A DNA stretch of 64,000 nt from Bacillus sp. AFS006103 (lineage in GTDB: Bacteria > Bacillota > Bacilli > Bacillales > Cytobacillaceae), in NCBI GenBank assembly GCA_002559145.1, contig NTXX01000001.1, forward strand, positions 236,711-300,710. The letters run 5' to 3'. The notes below the pieces were generated by a model. That model made no database searches and had not been told where the DNA came from. It worked only from the letters and a program-made list of their open reading frames with translations. The first letter of the stretch is position 1; the number at the start of each line of letters is the position of its first letter. Positions 21,163 through 29,869 of this stretch are shown piece after piece. The translations under genes were made by a program, and so were the position numbers.

Positions 21163-21217
21163 TATGGTGTCAGGCACCGCTCGTGGACATTTGTCCACGA
21201 ACGGTGCCTGACACTAT
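21163..21217. repeat. Long hairpin built from two inverted GGTGTCAGGCACC elements
   Basis: Two copies of the dispersed 13-mer face each other (21166-21178 and 21203-21214, last base changed), and the sequence between them, CGTGGACA..TGTCCACG, is itself an inverted repeat. Together this gives a stem of about 24 bp with one mismatch and a loop of only two bases, between murI and gerM (minus strand). Confidence 0.85.
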
Positions 21218-21258
21218 TTCTATAACACATCTTCTATATCACCAATTATTTTTTAACA

Positions 21259-21285
21259 TAAAAAAGAGCCGCTTATTTAAGCAGC
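21259..21285 (-). terminator. murI terminator
   Basis: Arms GCCGCTT/AAGCAGC around loop ATTT with a run of six Ts on the minus strand, just after the murI stop. Confidence 0.82.
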
Positions 21286-21290
21286 CTGAT

Positions 21291-22085
21291 TTATAGTTTT
21301 ATTTTCTGTACGTTGTTTATTGGAGTCCCAAGCCATTGTGAGGCGATTTTCGAGAATATCCGCCTTGAACCGGTTGTGATAAATTCATGTTCTGGTTCTT
21401 CCTCACACGTTTCAAGTAACCCATTATACTGAAGGATTGCACTTATTTCTCGAGCCGTCTCATCACCTGAGCTAATTACGCTGACAGACTCACCCATAAC
21501 GTTTTTTATGACGGGCTCAAGCAATGGGTAGTGGGTGCAGCCTAAAATTAGAGTATCAAGATTCTGATCCTGCATTGTCTTTAATGCCTCATCAACAACT
21601 CTTTCCACTATCGGCCCTGCAAATTCATTACTCTCTACAAGAGGAACAAACTTTGGACAGGCATGACTTTTTACAAACAGCCGGCTATTTAAAGATTTCA
21701 AAGCTCTTTCGTAGGCACCACTTTTCACAGTGCCTTCCGTACCAATAATCCCGACACGGTAGTTTTTTGTCTTCTTAATTGCCGCCCGTGCACCTGGATT
21801 AATTACACCTAAAACAGGAATAGACAATTCCTTTCGAATCTCGTCTAGTGCCGCTGCAGTTGCCGTATTACAGGCAATAACTAGCATTTTGATCTTCTTT
21901 TCTAATAAGAATGAGGTCATTTCCCAAGTAAACCTTTTCACTTCCCTCGTCGTTCTCGGACCATAGGGACAGCGTGCTGTATCTCCCAAATAGATAATTT
22001 TCTCATTTGGAAGTTGTCTGATTACCTCCTTGGCTACAGTCAATCCGCCAACACCGGAATCAATAACACCAATTGCTTGTTTCAA
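21291..22085 (-). CDS. murI: Glutamate racemase
   Basis: Interconverts L- and D-glutamate to supply D-Glu for peptidoglycan. The two catalytic cysteines are C72 (ACNTATA) and C183 (LGCTHYPLL); the N-terminal [15 protein letters not shown] and [11 protein letters not shown] are also family signatures. 264 residues. Called racE in B. subtilis. It follows the MarR regulator gene by 14 bp, so the two probably form an operon. Confidence 0.96.
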   Translation of the reverse strand: MKQAIGVIDSGVGGLTVAKEVIRQLPNEKIIYLGDTARCPYGPRTTREVKRFTWEMTSFLLEKKIKMLVIACNTATAAALDEIRKELSIPVLGVINPGARAAIKKTKNYRVGIIGTEGTVKSGAYERALKSLNSRLFVKSHACPKFVPLVESNEFAGPIVERVVDEALKTMQDQNLDTLILGCTHYPLLEPVIKNVMGESVSVISSGDETAREISAILQYNGLLETCEEEPEHEFITTGSRRIFSKIASQWLGTPINNVQKIKL

Positions 22086-22099
22086 ACTTATCGCCTCTT

Positions 22100-22555
22100 T
22101 TAACGCATTTCCTGATGCAATTTCGTTAAACTTTTTTGAAGTAGCTGTATTTCTTCCGTGGAGAAATTGACCAACACTTCTTCTAAATAGCCTTGACGCT
22201 TTTTAATCACTTCATCGATGATTCGCTTGCCCTCTTCAAGAAGATGAATCCTGACAACACGACGATCATTCGGATTTTTCACCCGCTCGACGAGTAAACT
22301 TTTCTCCATCCGATCGACAAGGTCTGTTGTCGTACTGCATGCCAAATACATCTTATTAGAAAGTTCGCCAATTGTCATATCACCATCTTCAAACAACCAT
22401 TGCAGTGCCACAAATTGTGGAGGAGTAATCGTATACGTACTTAGCATTTCTCTTCCCTTTTGCTTGATGATCCCAGAGATGTAGCGTAAATCCTTCTCAA
22501 TATTTGCAACAATTTCAATATCCCCATTTGCTTTTTGTGAACTTTCGAGTTTCAT
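22100..22555 (-). CDS. ysmB: MarR-family transcriptional regulator (YsmB-like)
   Basis: A 151-residue protein with a MarR winged helix: [48 protein letters not shown] includes the helix-turn-helix, followed by the wing [16 protein letters not shown]. Helices at both ends would form the dimer interface. It lies upstream of murI as ysmB does. Ligand and targets cannot be seen. Confidence 0.88.
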   Translation of the reverse strand: MKLESSQKANGDIEIVANIEKDLRYISGIIKQKGREMLSTYTITPPQFVALQWLFEDGDMTIGELSNKMYLACSTTTDLVDRMEKSLLVERVKNPNDRRVVRIHLLEEGKRIIDEVIKKRQGYLEEVLVNFSTEEIQLLQKSLTKLHQEMR

Positions 22556-22765
22556 CCGATAACACTCCTATAAAAAGCTTCTCTTCTCCTTGAGACTATA
22601 TCTATTAAAAATGATTGTTCAAAGTTGTACGTCTTAATGCTTGTACTTATTTTCTACTTTTTGCACAGAAAATTCAAGTTGAAACTATTAGAAATATATT
22701 AGTTTACCGCTGTTTAGAATATAATAAAGAGGGAATTTCAATAATAAACCAAAGGTGAGAAAAGA

Positions 22766-23068
22766 ATGGACATCGTAATCAGCAAGTCAGCATTACAATG
22801 GTTTAAAAATGAAGTAGAGTTAAAAGCAGGCGATAAAGTAAAGTTTTATCCAAAAGTTTATGGAAACAGCCCTGTGCAAGAAGGTTTTTCACTCGGCTTT
22901 ACTGTGGATAATGAGCCCATCGATATCATAACTAAATTCGAAGCAGATGGCATGTGGTTTTATATTGAAGAAAGGGACTTGTGGTTTTTTAATGGCCATG
23001 ATTTACACGTTGGCTACAATGAAGAAATAGATGAGGTTGAATATAGCTATACAAAGCATGAAGAGTAA
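22766..23068 (+). CDS. HesB/IscA-like protein of the YneR group
   Basis: A 100-residue protein with the HesB-like fold pattern: start MDIVISKSALQWFKNEVELKAGDKVKFYPKVYG, then GFSLGFTVDNE. It lacks the three cysteines that bind iron-sulfur clusters in true IscA proteins, as is the case for YneR of B. subtilis, so Fe-S scaffold activity should not be assumed. Start ATG follows AAAGGTGAG. Alone on the plus strand, with its own terminator. Confidence 0.78.
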   Translation: MDIVISKSALQWFKNEVELKAGDKVKFYPKVYGNSPVQEGFSLGFTVDNEPIDIITKFEADGMWFYIEERDLWFFNGHDLHVGYNEEIDEVEYSYTKHEE

Positions 23069-23082
23069 AAAAACATGAACAC

Positions 23083-23115
23083 AAATAGGAAGGTTGGTGC
23101 TCAGCCTTCCTATTT
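23083..23115. terminator. Bidirectional terminator between the YneR-like gene and the histidine kinase gene
   Basis: Perfect arms AAATAGGAAGG/CCTTCCTATTT with an 11-nt loop, between convergent genes; tail on the plus strand is short. Confidence 0.75.
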
Positions 23116-23141
23116 AGTCCGTTTTAAAACAATTCTTGATG

Positions 23142-24290
23142 TTATTGACCATTTTTTGCTAAACCGCTCCTTTTCTGTTTTGACTTTTCAATGATATGCC
23201 CATTGATTGGCAAAATAACTTCGATAATAGTTCCTTTTTTATCACTCCAAAAATGAACGGTCCCATGGTGATTATCAATAATTTGTTTAGAATTCATGAT
23301 CCCTAGTCCAGTTCCACTTTCTTTTGTAGTAAAAAACGGCTCACCAATACGTTGTAACACATGTCTCGGCATTCCACACCCATTATCCTTAAACAGCATC
23401 TTTACTTGATTAAAACCATGCTTCTTAAGCTCAATAGTGACTTCCCCACCCCTTGGCATTGCTTCGATCGCATTTTTCAAAAAATTAATAACGACTTGTT
23501 TTAGCTGATTTTGATCGCAGTTAATGATTAAATTCCCGCATTCATTCATAAATGTAATTTCAACATTATTCATAATTGCTTGTGTATCAATCAGCGTTTT
23601 CACATCTTCAATCATTGTTTGCAAACGCACAGGTGCAAATTTAAGATCTTGAGGTTTTGCAAGTATCAATAATTCGCTTAGGATAAGTTCGATTCTATTG
23701 ATTTCTGATTGGATAATATCAAAGTAAGATTTATGCTCATTTAATTTTGTTTCCATTAATTGAAGAAATCCTTTAATCGCAGTCAGTGGATTCCGCACTT
23801 CATGGGCAATCCCAGCGGCCAGCTGTCCAGCCATATTTAATTTCTCCGCATTTAATAATAGTGCCAGTGTTTTTTTTCGATCCGTTATATCCCTGATAAT
23901 GATATGCCTTGCTGACTGATTCTGAAATATCGTCGGAATCCCTTTTACTTCTGCCTCAAATACAGAGCCATCCAACCGTATCAGTTTGTATTCGAAAAAG
24001 TCTGTTGCATTCCCGCTAGTAACCATTTCGACCCGCTCCTTAATACCCTCATGATAATCAGCATGGATGAGGTCGACGATTTTCTTTTGTTGAATTTCTT
24101 CTTTGTTTATTGCACCAAATAATCTTGCACCGGTTTCATTAATAAATAAAATATCATCCCCACAAGCAATGATTACGGCATCAGGTGAATTTTCAACTAA
24201 ATCTCGATAGGATTCTTCACGTTTTTCTAATTCTTCTGCAATATTCGTGTTAGTTAAATCATTGAAAGCTGCTTTTATTGAACTGCTCAT
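23142..24290 (-). CDS. PAS-domain sensor histidine kinase (sporulation-kinase-like)
   Basis: A 382-residue soluble kinase: a PAS domain (about 25-140, ending HIIIRDITDRKK), a HisKA domain with H163 in AGIAHEVRNPLTAIKGFLQLM, and a HATPase_c domain with N box NFLKNAIEAM, G1 DNGCGMP and G2 GTGLGIMNSKQI. This architecture is that of Bacillus sporulation kinases such as KinA and KinE, which feed the Spo0F phosphorelay. No response regulator is adjacent (orphan kinase), consistent with that. No membrane segment. The Shine-Dalgarno of this start is weak. Which kinase it corresponds to is not decidable here. Confidence 0.85.
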   Translation of the reverse strand: MSSSIKAAFNDLTNTNIAEELEKREESYRDLVENSPDAVIIACGDDILFINETGARLFGAINKEEIQQKKIVDLIHADYHEGIKERVEMVTSGNATDFFEYKLIRLDGSVFEAEVKGIPTIFQNQSARHIIIRDITDRKKTLALLLNAEKLNMAGQLAAGIAHEVRNPLTAIKGFLQLMETKLNEHKSYFDIIQSEINRIELILSELLILAKPQDLKFAPVRLQTMIEDVKTLIDTQAIMNNVEITFMNECGNLIINCDQNQLKQVVINFLKNAIEAMPRGGEVTIELKKHGFNQVKMLFKDNGCGMPRHVLQRIGEPFFTTKESGTGLGIMNSKQIIDNHHGTVHFWSDKKGTIIEVILPINGHIIEKSKQKRSGLAKNGQ

Positions 24291-24320
24291 CTCTATTTAT
24301 CTATTCCTTCCCTCATAAAA

Positions 24321-24355
24321 TAAAAAGCCAAGATAGGAGTGGCCCATCTTGGCTT
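24321..24355 (-). terminator. Terminator after the DUF2294 gene
   Basis: Perfect arms AAGCCAAGAT/ATCTTGGCTT (24325-24334, 24346-24355), with TTTTTATTTTAT following on the minus strand. Confidence 0.85.
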
Positions 24356-24395
24356 ATGACTAGCTCAATTGAAATTGTCCAGCTCACTTCCGCCT

Positions 24396-25103
24396 CTATG
24401 CTGTTGGTGATAAGATCAGTACGATTACACTTTTATCACGATAAAAATCCCAATCCACAAAAATATCATTTACCTTCGTTTGCAGTATTGATTCAAAATT
24501 ACCACTGTTATGTAATAATCGTTTTTCAAGATTCCGTTTCGCTAACCTTAATGCTTCAAAGTTACCTAAGCGAATTAACTCCTTCTCAATAGGAACGAGA
24601 ATACCATTTCGAATAACAACTAAAGTTCTTTCATTTAATAAATAGGAAAGAACTTCTTCTGGCGTTTTTTCCGCTTGAAGGCTAATTTTATTAATTTCTT
24701 GATGAAGGGTTTCTTTCCCATGAAACATATAGGTTTTATCATTTTCATTTTCGCTTTCAGCCGATGTAGTGCTAGAGCCAATACAAACAAATAAACCGCT
24801 TTTATTGTGTAATCCCCAGTCGTAATAAAATTCATTAACTTCCATACCTGTCAAAATTTTAATATAGGCTTTAAACTCAGGGATTAGTATTTGCATCAAC
24901 AGATCCCTTGTTGTTTGAATCATTATCTCCTGGTGCTGCCCCAACAGAACCATTTCTGAAGGTGACATGAAGTTACGTAAATAAATAGTCATTACCGAAT
25001 GATTATAAGAAACAAAGACCGACTCAGGACCTTTACCGAAGTTTTCACGGAGAGTTCTTCCAATATACCCCGCCAATTCGGTTTGAACTTGCTTCTTTTC
25101 CAA
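24396..25103 (-). CDS. DUF2294 (Na-translocating-like) domain protein of unknown function
   Basis: About 235 residues with two similar halves: GYIGRTLRENFGKGPESVFVSYN followed by MTIYLRNFMSPSE, and later PEEVLSYLLNERTLVVIRNGI with FESILQTKVNDIFVDWDFYRDK. This is the DUF2294 arrangement seen in many Bacillus proteins. I chose TTG 25103 (MEKKQVQTELAG), which follows AAAGGATG by 6 nt; ATG 25133 is possible but has no close site. No function is established. It is monocistronic, bounded by terminators on both sides. Confidence 0.75.
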   Translation of the reverse strand: MEKKQVQTELAGYIGRTLRENFGKGPESVFVSYNHSVMTIYLRNFMSPSEMVLLGQHQEIMIQTTRDLLMQILIPEFKAYIKILTGMEVNEFYYDWGLHNKSGLFVCIGSSTTSAESENENDKTYMFHGKETLHQEINKISLQAEKTPEEVLSYLLNERTLVVIRNGILVPIEKELIRLGNFEALRLAKRNLEKRLLHNSGNFESILQTKVNDIFVDWDFYRDKSVIVLILSPTA

Positions 25104-25239
25104 AAAAAACATCCTTTTATGAGATAAAAGCATTATTTCTTTTATCCTAGGTTTATTTTATATGTCTATAACTAGATTATCAATTTATTTATGATTATTT
25201 ATTCATAATTTCTTATTGAATTTTACTTATGTAATCAAA

Positions 25240-25270
25240 ATTAAACCGGCCTCCCAAAAAAGAAGCCGGT
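25240..25270 (-). terminator. gerE terminator
   Basis: Arms AACCGGCcTC/GAaGCCGGT around an A-rich loop downstream of gerE on the minus strand, followed by TTTAATTTTG. Confidence 0.75.
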
Positions 25271-25275
25271 CATTT

Positions 25276-25500
25276 TTAAAGTTCTAGCTCTCCCATTCGA
25301 AGGAGCTCTACAACTGCTTGAGAACGCCCTTTGACACCAAGCTTTTGCATGGCATTAGAAATGTGATTCCGAACCGTTTTTTCGCTTATAAATAATTCAC
25401 CAGCGATTTCTTTCGTTGTTTTGTCTTGTACTAATAACTCGAATACTTCTCTTTCTCGTTTGGTGAGTAACGGTTTATGATTATAAACATTCTCCTTCAA
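25276..25500 (-). CDS. gerE: GerE, LuxR-type regulator of late mother-cell genes
   Basis: A 74-residue stand-alone LuxR/GerE helix-turn-helix: [60 protein letters not shown]. In Bacillus it acts with sigma-K to switch coat genes on and off. TTG start with GGAGGG about 10 nt upstream. The 259-bp gap upstream (25501-25759) holds its promoter region and the sdh terminator. Placed between murI/ysmB and sdhB as in B. subtilis. Confidence 0.96.
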   Translation of the reverse strand: MKENVYNHKPLLTKREREVFELLVQDKTTKEIAGELFISEKTVRNHISNAMQKLGVKGRSQAVVELLRMGELEL

Positions 25501-25707
25501 GTACTGTAACCCTCCTTGCCTTCGCCAGTTATGAACACGGGGTGGGTATATATTTAGTCAACATATCTTATGTGAACAGCACGAATGTAGTGACTAGAAT
25601 TACAAACAGATGATTGTTTTTATTAAAAAAATACATTTCAGAAATCATCCCATATGTAAACCAATCACTGCCGAAAGAACAAATGCAATTATTCGCCTAT
25701 AAACGAC

Positions 25708-25746
25708 AAAAAACCTTCTTTTCCATAGTAGAAAAGAAGGTTTTTT
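25708..25746. terminator. sdh operon terminator
   Basis: Near-perfect arms AAAAAACCTTCTTTTC and its complement (25708-25722, 25731-25746); A and T tracts allow termination in both directions. Confidence 0.9.
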
Positions 25747-25759
25747 AGCATCCGCATTA

Positions 25760-26521
25760 CTATGCGTGGTCACTTCCAAAGAAGCTTCTAAATGCTTGAA
25801 TGGTTGTATCGCGGTTTAATGCTGCAATCGAGGTAGTCAAAGGAATACCTTTCGGGCATGATTGAACACAGTTTTGGGAGTTTCCGCAACTTGCAAGGCC
25901 GCCTTCACCCATAATCGCTTCAAGACGTTCTGCCTTATTCATTGCACCAGTTGGATGTGCGTTGAAAAGACGAACCTGAGAAAGTGGCTGTGCACCAATA
26001 AAGTCTGATTTGCTGTTTACGTTTGGGCAAGCCTCAAGGCAAACACCACAGGTCATACATTTTGAAAGCTCATAAGCCCATTGTCGCTTTGTTTCAGGCA
26101 TACGTGGTCCAGGACCCAAATCATAGGTACCATCGATTGGAATCCATGCTTTCACTTTCTTTAAGGCATCAAACATTCTGCTCCGGTCAACCTGTAAGTC
26201 ACGGACGACTGGGAATGTTTTCATTGGGGCTAATCGAATCGGCTGCTCCAATTGGTCCACAAGTGCTGAACAGGCTTGACGAGGCTTTCCGTTGATGATC
26301 ATGGAACATGCTCCGCATACTTCTTCAAGACAGTTCATATCCCAAGTAACCGGGCTAGAGGCTTGTCCTTTTGCGTTTAATGGGTTCTTACGGATTTCCA
26401 TTAACGCCGAGATGACATTCATATTCGGACGATAAGGAACCTCAAATTCCTCCACGTAAGAAGTAGTATCTTCGTTATCCTGACGTGAAATAATAAATTT
26501 AACCATTTTAGTTTCAGACAT
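25760..26521 (-). CDS. sdhB: Succinate dehydrogenase iron-sulfur subunit
   Basis: Complex II electron-transfer subunit (253 residues). The [2Fe-2S] ligands are in CLEEVCGACSM plus a later RQAC; the C-terminal ferredoxin domain has CMTCGVCLEACP and NCVQSCPKGIP for the [4Fe-4S] and [3Fe-4S] clusters. Follows sdhA by 15 bp; last gene of sdhCAB. Confidence 0.97.
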   Translation of the reverse strand: MSETKMVKFIISRQDNEDTTSYVEEFEVPYRPNMNVISALMEIRKNPLNAKGQASSPVTWDMNCLEEVCGACSMIINGKPRQACSALVDQLEQPIRLAPMKTFPVVRDLQVDRSRMFDALKKVKAWIPIDGTYDLGPGPRMPETKRQWAYELSKCMTCGVCLEACPNVNSKSDFIGAQPLSQVRLFNAHPTGAMNKAERLEAIMGEGGLASCGNSQNCVQSCPKGIPLTTSIAALNRDTTIQAFRSFFGSDHA

Positions 26522-26536
26522 TCTTCCTACTCCCCC

Positions 26537-28285
26537 TTAACTTTTAGCGTAATTGCGTTCACGTGGCTTAATTAATGAGACATCAACCTCTTCGTAATGG
26601 AAAGCCGGCGCTGATGAACTGTCAACAAATTTCGCCATTGTCGTTTTTAAGAATTCTTCATCATTACGTGTAGGGAAGTCAGGCTTATAATGAGCACCAC
26701 GGCTCTCATTTCGGTTGTATGCACCAATTGTAATCACTCGAGCCAATTGCAGCATGTTTTGCAGTTGACGAGTAAAGGCAGCTCCTTGGTTGCTCCATTT
26801 GGATGTATCGTTAATGTTAATATTTTGATAACGTTCTAAAAGTTCTTGTATCTTTTCATCTGTTTTTAACAGCCTGTCATTATGTCGAACAACGGTTACG
26901 TTATCCGTCATCCATTCCCCAAGCTCTTTATGAAGAATATAAGCATTTTCAGTTCCACTTAGAGACATAATTGAATTCCACTTATCTTCTTGTTCTTTGA
27001 CATGACGGTCAAATACAGTAGAAGAAACGGCATCGGAACTCTTTTCTAAGCCTTTAATATATTTAACCACGTTAGGACCTACGACCATTCCGCCATAAAT
27101 GGCTGAAAGTAAGGAATTGGCACCTAAACGGTTCGCACCATGTTGTGAATAATCACACTCACCTGCTGCAAATAGACCAGGAATGCTTGTCATTTGGTCA
27201 TAATCCACCCATAATCCACCCATTGAATAGTGAACAGCAGGGAAGATTTTCATTGGAACTTTACGCGGGTCATCACCCATGAATTTTTCGTAAATTTCAA
27301 TAATACCACCAAGCTTAACATCTAATTCATGTGGATCTTTATGAGAAAGATCCAGGTAGACCATGTTCTCGCCATTGATTCCGAGTTTTTGATTTACACA
27401 TACATCGAAAATCTCACGTGTTGCAATATCACGTGGGACAAGGTTTCCATAGGCAGGATATTTTTCTTCTAGGAAGTACCAAGGCTTTCCATCTTTATAT
27501 GTCCAAACGCGTCCACCTTCACCACGAGCAGATTCACTCATTAAGCGAAGTTTATCATCGCCAGGAATGGCAGTCGGGTGGATTTGAATCATTTCTCCAT
27601 TCGCATAATAAGCGCCCTGCTGGTAAACGATTGATGCAGCAGAACCGGTATTAATAACTGAGTTAGTTGATTTTCCAAAAATAATACCAGGGCCTCCTGT
27701 AGCCATGATTACGGCATCGCCTGAGAAGGATTTAATTTCCATTGTTTTTAAGTTTTGAGCAACGATTCCACGACATACACCATCGTCATCAACGACAGAG
27801 CCTAGGAATTCCCAGCCTTCATATTTCGTTACCAAACCTGCCACTTCTTCGCGGCGAACTTGTTCATCTAATGCATAAAGCAGCTGTTGACCAGTGGTTG
27901 CTCCAGCAAATGCAGTACGGTGATGCTGTGTTCCGCCAAAGCGGCGGAAATCAAGTAATCCTTCAGGAGTACGGTTAAACATAACTCCCATACGGTCCAT
28001 TAAATGAATAATTCCAGGTGCTGCATCACACATGGCTTTTACTGGCGGCTGGTTAGCCAAGAAATCTCCACCATAAACAGTGTCATCAAAGTGAATCCAT
28101 GTGGAATCGCCTTCACCTTTTGTATTTACTGCTCCATTAATGCCGCCCTGGGCACAAACAGAGTGAGAGCGTTTAACAGGCACTAAAGAAAATAATTCTA
28201 CGGGTGTTCCTGTTTCTGCAACCTTTATCGTTGCCATTAAGCCAGCTAAACCACCGCCGACTACAATAACCTTACCTTTACTCAT
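26537..28285 (-). CDS. sdhA: Succinate dehydrogenase flavoprotein subunit
   Basis: Oxidises succinate to fumarate on the cytoplasmic membrane face. N-terminal FAD fold VVGGGLAGLMATIKVAETG (8-26); the covalent FAD histidine is in RSHSVCAQGGINGAVN near residue 42; the active-site region is MIQIHPTAIPG and SESARGEGGRVW near 235-260. 582 residues, the usual Bacillus size. Confidence 0.97.
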   Translation of the reverse strand: MSKGKVIVVGGGLAGLMATIKVAETGTPVELFSLVPVKRSHSVCAQGGINGAVNTKGEGDSTWIHFDDTVYGGDFLANQPPVKAMCDAAPGIIHLMDRMGVMFNRTPEGLLDFRRFGGTQHHRTAFAGATTGQQLLYALDEQVRREEVAGLVTKYEGWEFLGSVVDDDGVCRGIVAQNLKTMEIKSFSGDAVIMATGGPGIIFGKSTNSVINTGSAASIVYQQGAYYANGEMIQIHPTAIPGDDKLRLMSESARGEGGRVWTYKDGKPWYFLEEKYPAYGNLVPRDIATREIFDVCVNQKLGINGENMVYLDLSHKDPHELDVKLGGIIEIYEKFMGDDPRKVPMKIFPAVHYSMGGLWVDYDQMTSIPGLFAAGECDYSQHGANRLGANSLLSAIYGGMVVGPNVVKYIKGLEKSSDAVSSTVFDRHVKEQEDKWNSIMSLSGTENAYILHKELGEWMTDNVTVVRHNDRLLKTDEKIQELLERYQNININDTSKWSNQGAAFTRQLQNMLQLARVITIGAYNRNESRGAHYKPDFPTRNDEEFLKTTMAKFVDSSSAPAFHYEEVDVSLIKPRERNYAKS

Positions 28286-28342
28286 TCGTGACTCACTCCC
28301 TTAATCCAAAATCCACTATTTTTACGATCCATAATTAATTTG

Positions 28343-28951
28343 TTAGACAAAAGCTAATAATGTCGTTACCCCAACATAGGATAGAGCCAAGAAAATAACG
28401 ATTGTCACGTATGTAGAAATAACTTGAGAACGTGGCGATACAGTGATGCCCCAGCTAACAAAGAATGACCATAATCCATTTGCAAAATGGAAAATAGCTG
28501 AAATAATACCTACCACATAAAATGCAAACATGAATGGGGATGAAAGAATATCTTGCATCATTTGGAAGTTTACTTCATTCCCAAACGCTGCGGCTATCCG
28601 TGTTTCCCATACATGCCAAGCGATAAAGATTAGTGTGATCACACCGGACACACGTTGAAGCAAAAACATCCAGTTTCTAAAAAATCCATATTGGCTTGCA
28701 TTGTTTTTGGCTGTAAAAGCAATATACAGCCCGTAGATTGCATGAAATAAAATTGGTAAATAAATAATTACAGTTTCTAGGACATAGCGAAAAGGAAGAT
28801 TTCCCATAAAGTTTGCTGCTTTATTAAAGGACTCTACCCCAACTGTCGCATAGTGGTTCACCACCAGATGCTGCATTACGAAGATCCCGATTGGAATAAC
28901 TCCTAGCAGCGAATGCAATCTCCGATAAACAAACTCTCGATTACCCGCCAT
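28343..28951 (-). CDS. sdhC: Succinate dehydrogenase cytochrome b558 subunit
   Basis: A 202-residue di-heme membrane anchor with five hydrophobic segments and histidines in them (RRLHSLLGVIPIGIFVMQHL, FHAIYGLYIAF, FIAWHVWETR, IFHFANGLW), the arrangement of the Bacillus subtilis menaquinone-reducing type. First gene of sdhCAB; start ATG follows GGGGG by 7 nt. A SigA promoter lies about 110 bp upstream. Confidence 0.96.
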   Translation of the reverse strand: MAGNREFVYRRLHSLLGVIPIGIFVMQHLVVNHYATVGVESFNKAANFMGNLPFRYVLETVIIYLPILFHAIYGLYIAFTAKNNASQYGFFRNWMFLLQRVSGVITLIFIAWHVWETRIAAAFGNEVNFQMMQDILSSPFMFAFYVVGIISAIFHFANGLWSFFVSWGITVSPRSQVISTYVTIVIFLALSYVGVTTLLAFV

Positions 28952-29034
28952 AAATTTACCCCCCTATAATGTTTAAAAAAAATGATGTTCAGTTTCTATT
29001 AATTTAATCTCCTTATTAGGAAACCTTGCATCAC

Positions 29035-29052
29035 TGTGACAATAATGTGACA
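29035..29052. promoter_or_regulatory. Direct repeat TGTGACA-4-TGTGACA near the sdh transcription start
   Basis: Two exact copies of TGTGACA with an 11-bp step, just downstream of the sdhC -10 box. Position suits an operator; the binding protein is unknown. Confidence 0.45.
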
Positions 29053-29057
29053 TGTCC

Positions 29058-29086
29058 ATTTTACTCCCATCTAGAAAGAGCGTCAA
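29058..29086 (-). promoter_or_regulatory. SigA promoter of sdhCAB
   Basis: Minus-strand -35 TTGACG (29081-29086), 17-bp spacer, -10 TAAAAT (29058-29063). The predicted leader is about 100 nt. The rest of the 432-bp gap to yslB (29087-29330) is AT-rich with nothing further recognised. Confidence 0.68.
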
Positions 29087-29330
29087 GAAAACGGATACAC
29101 AATTCTCGCATAAATAATAAAATTTTTAAAATATATTGAAATTATAATAGACTGGTTATTCTTACTAATTTCATTGGCTTTATATTAAAAATATACAACT
29201 AATTACCAAAAAATAACGGTTGTTATATCTTCCAAATCGGGAATTATAATTATCATAGAAAATATGGTTAGATATTGCAAAATAACAAAAAAACGATTGA
29301 AATTGAGCCGTTTTATCTAGAAAAACTGTA

Positions 29331-29358
29331 CTGACACTTAATAAAAAGTGTATATAAT
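29331..29358 (+). promoter_or_regulatory. SigA promoter of yslB
   Basis: -35 CTGACA (29331-29336), 16-bp spacer, -10 TATAAT (29353-29358). The spacer contains an inverted repeat ACACTT/AAGTGT. Confidence 0.6.
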
Positions 29359-29383
29359 AGAATGATAGAAAGAGGGGAAGCTT

Positions 29384-29827
29384 GTGAAAGATAGTACAGT
29401 TATTGTTGATACGATAAATACGGATGAACCAAGAACCATATCCATTTTCGGATATGAATTAATCAGGGAAATTCTTTTACCTGAGATTTTAGGAAAAGAT
29501 ACACCTGAAATTTTATATTGGGCCGGAAAACGCCTCGCTCGTAAATTTCCGTTAACAGATATTGCTCAAATTATTGATTTTTTCACAAAAGCCTCTTGGG
29601 GGCAGCTTGAAATAAAAAAAGAAAGTAAAACAGAGATCCAATTTGAACTTTTCAGTCCACTGATTGTCTCGCGGGTAAAATCAAAATCTGAGTACTTTTT
29701 CCAACTCGAGGCTGGGTTCATCGCCCAACAAATCGAATTCCAAAAAGAAGCCAATGCTGAAACCTTTGAACACCCTGTAAAAAAATCAAATATCGTCCTT
29801 TTCACCGTCAAATGGGAAAAAAACTAA
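29384..29827 (+). CDS. yslB: YslB, DUF2507 protein
   Basis: A 147-residue DUF2507 protein (GYELIREILLPEILGKDTPEILYWAGKRLARKFPL is the conserved core, about 25-60). GTG start after AGAGGGGAAG. Located between sdhC and lysC on the opposite strand, as in B. subtilis. The fold resembles V4R-type ligand-binding domains; function unknown. Confidence 0.88.
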   Translation: MKDSTVIVDTINTDEPRTISIFGYELIREILLPEILGKDTPEILYWAGKRLARKFPLTDIAQIIDFFTKASWGQLEIKKESKTEIQFELFSPLIVSRVKSKSEYFFQLEAGFIAQQIEFQKEANAETFEHPVKKSNIVLFTVKWEKN

Positions 29828-29869
29828 AAAACATGGTGTCAGGCACCGGGTGCCTGACACCATGTTTTT
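29826..29869. terminator. Perfect palindromic terminator made of two inverted 13-mers
   Basis: CATGGTGTCAGGCACC (29832-29847) and its exact complement (29849-29864) are separated by one base and flanked by A and T runs. It lies between convergent yslB and lysC, so it can end transcription both ways. Both arms contain GGTGTCAGGCACC. Confidence 0.85.
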
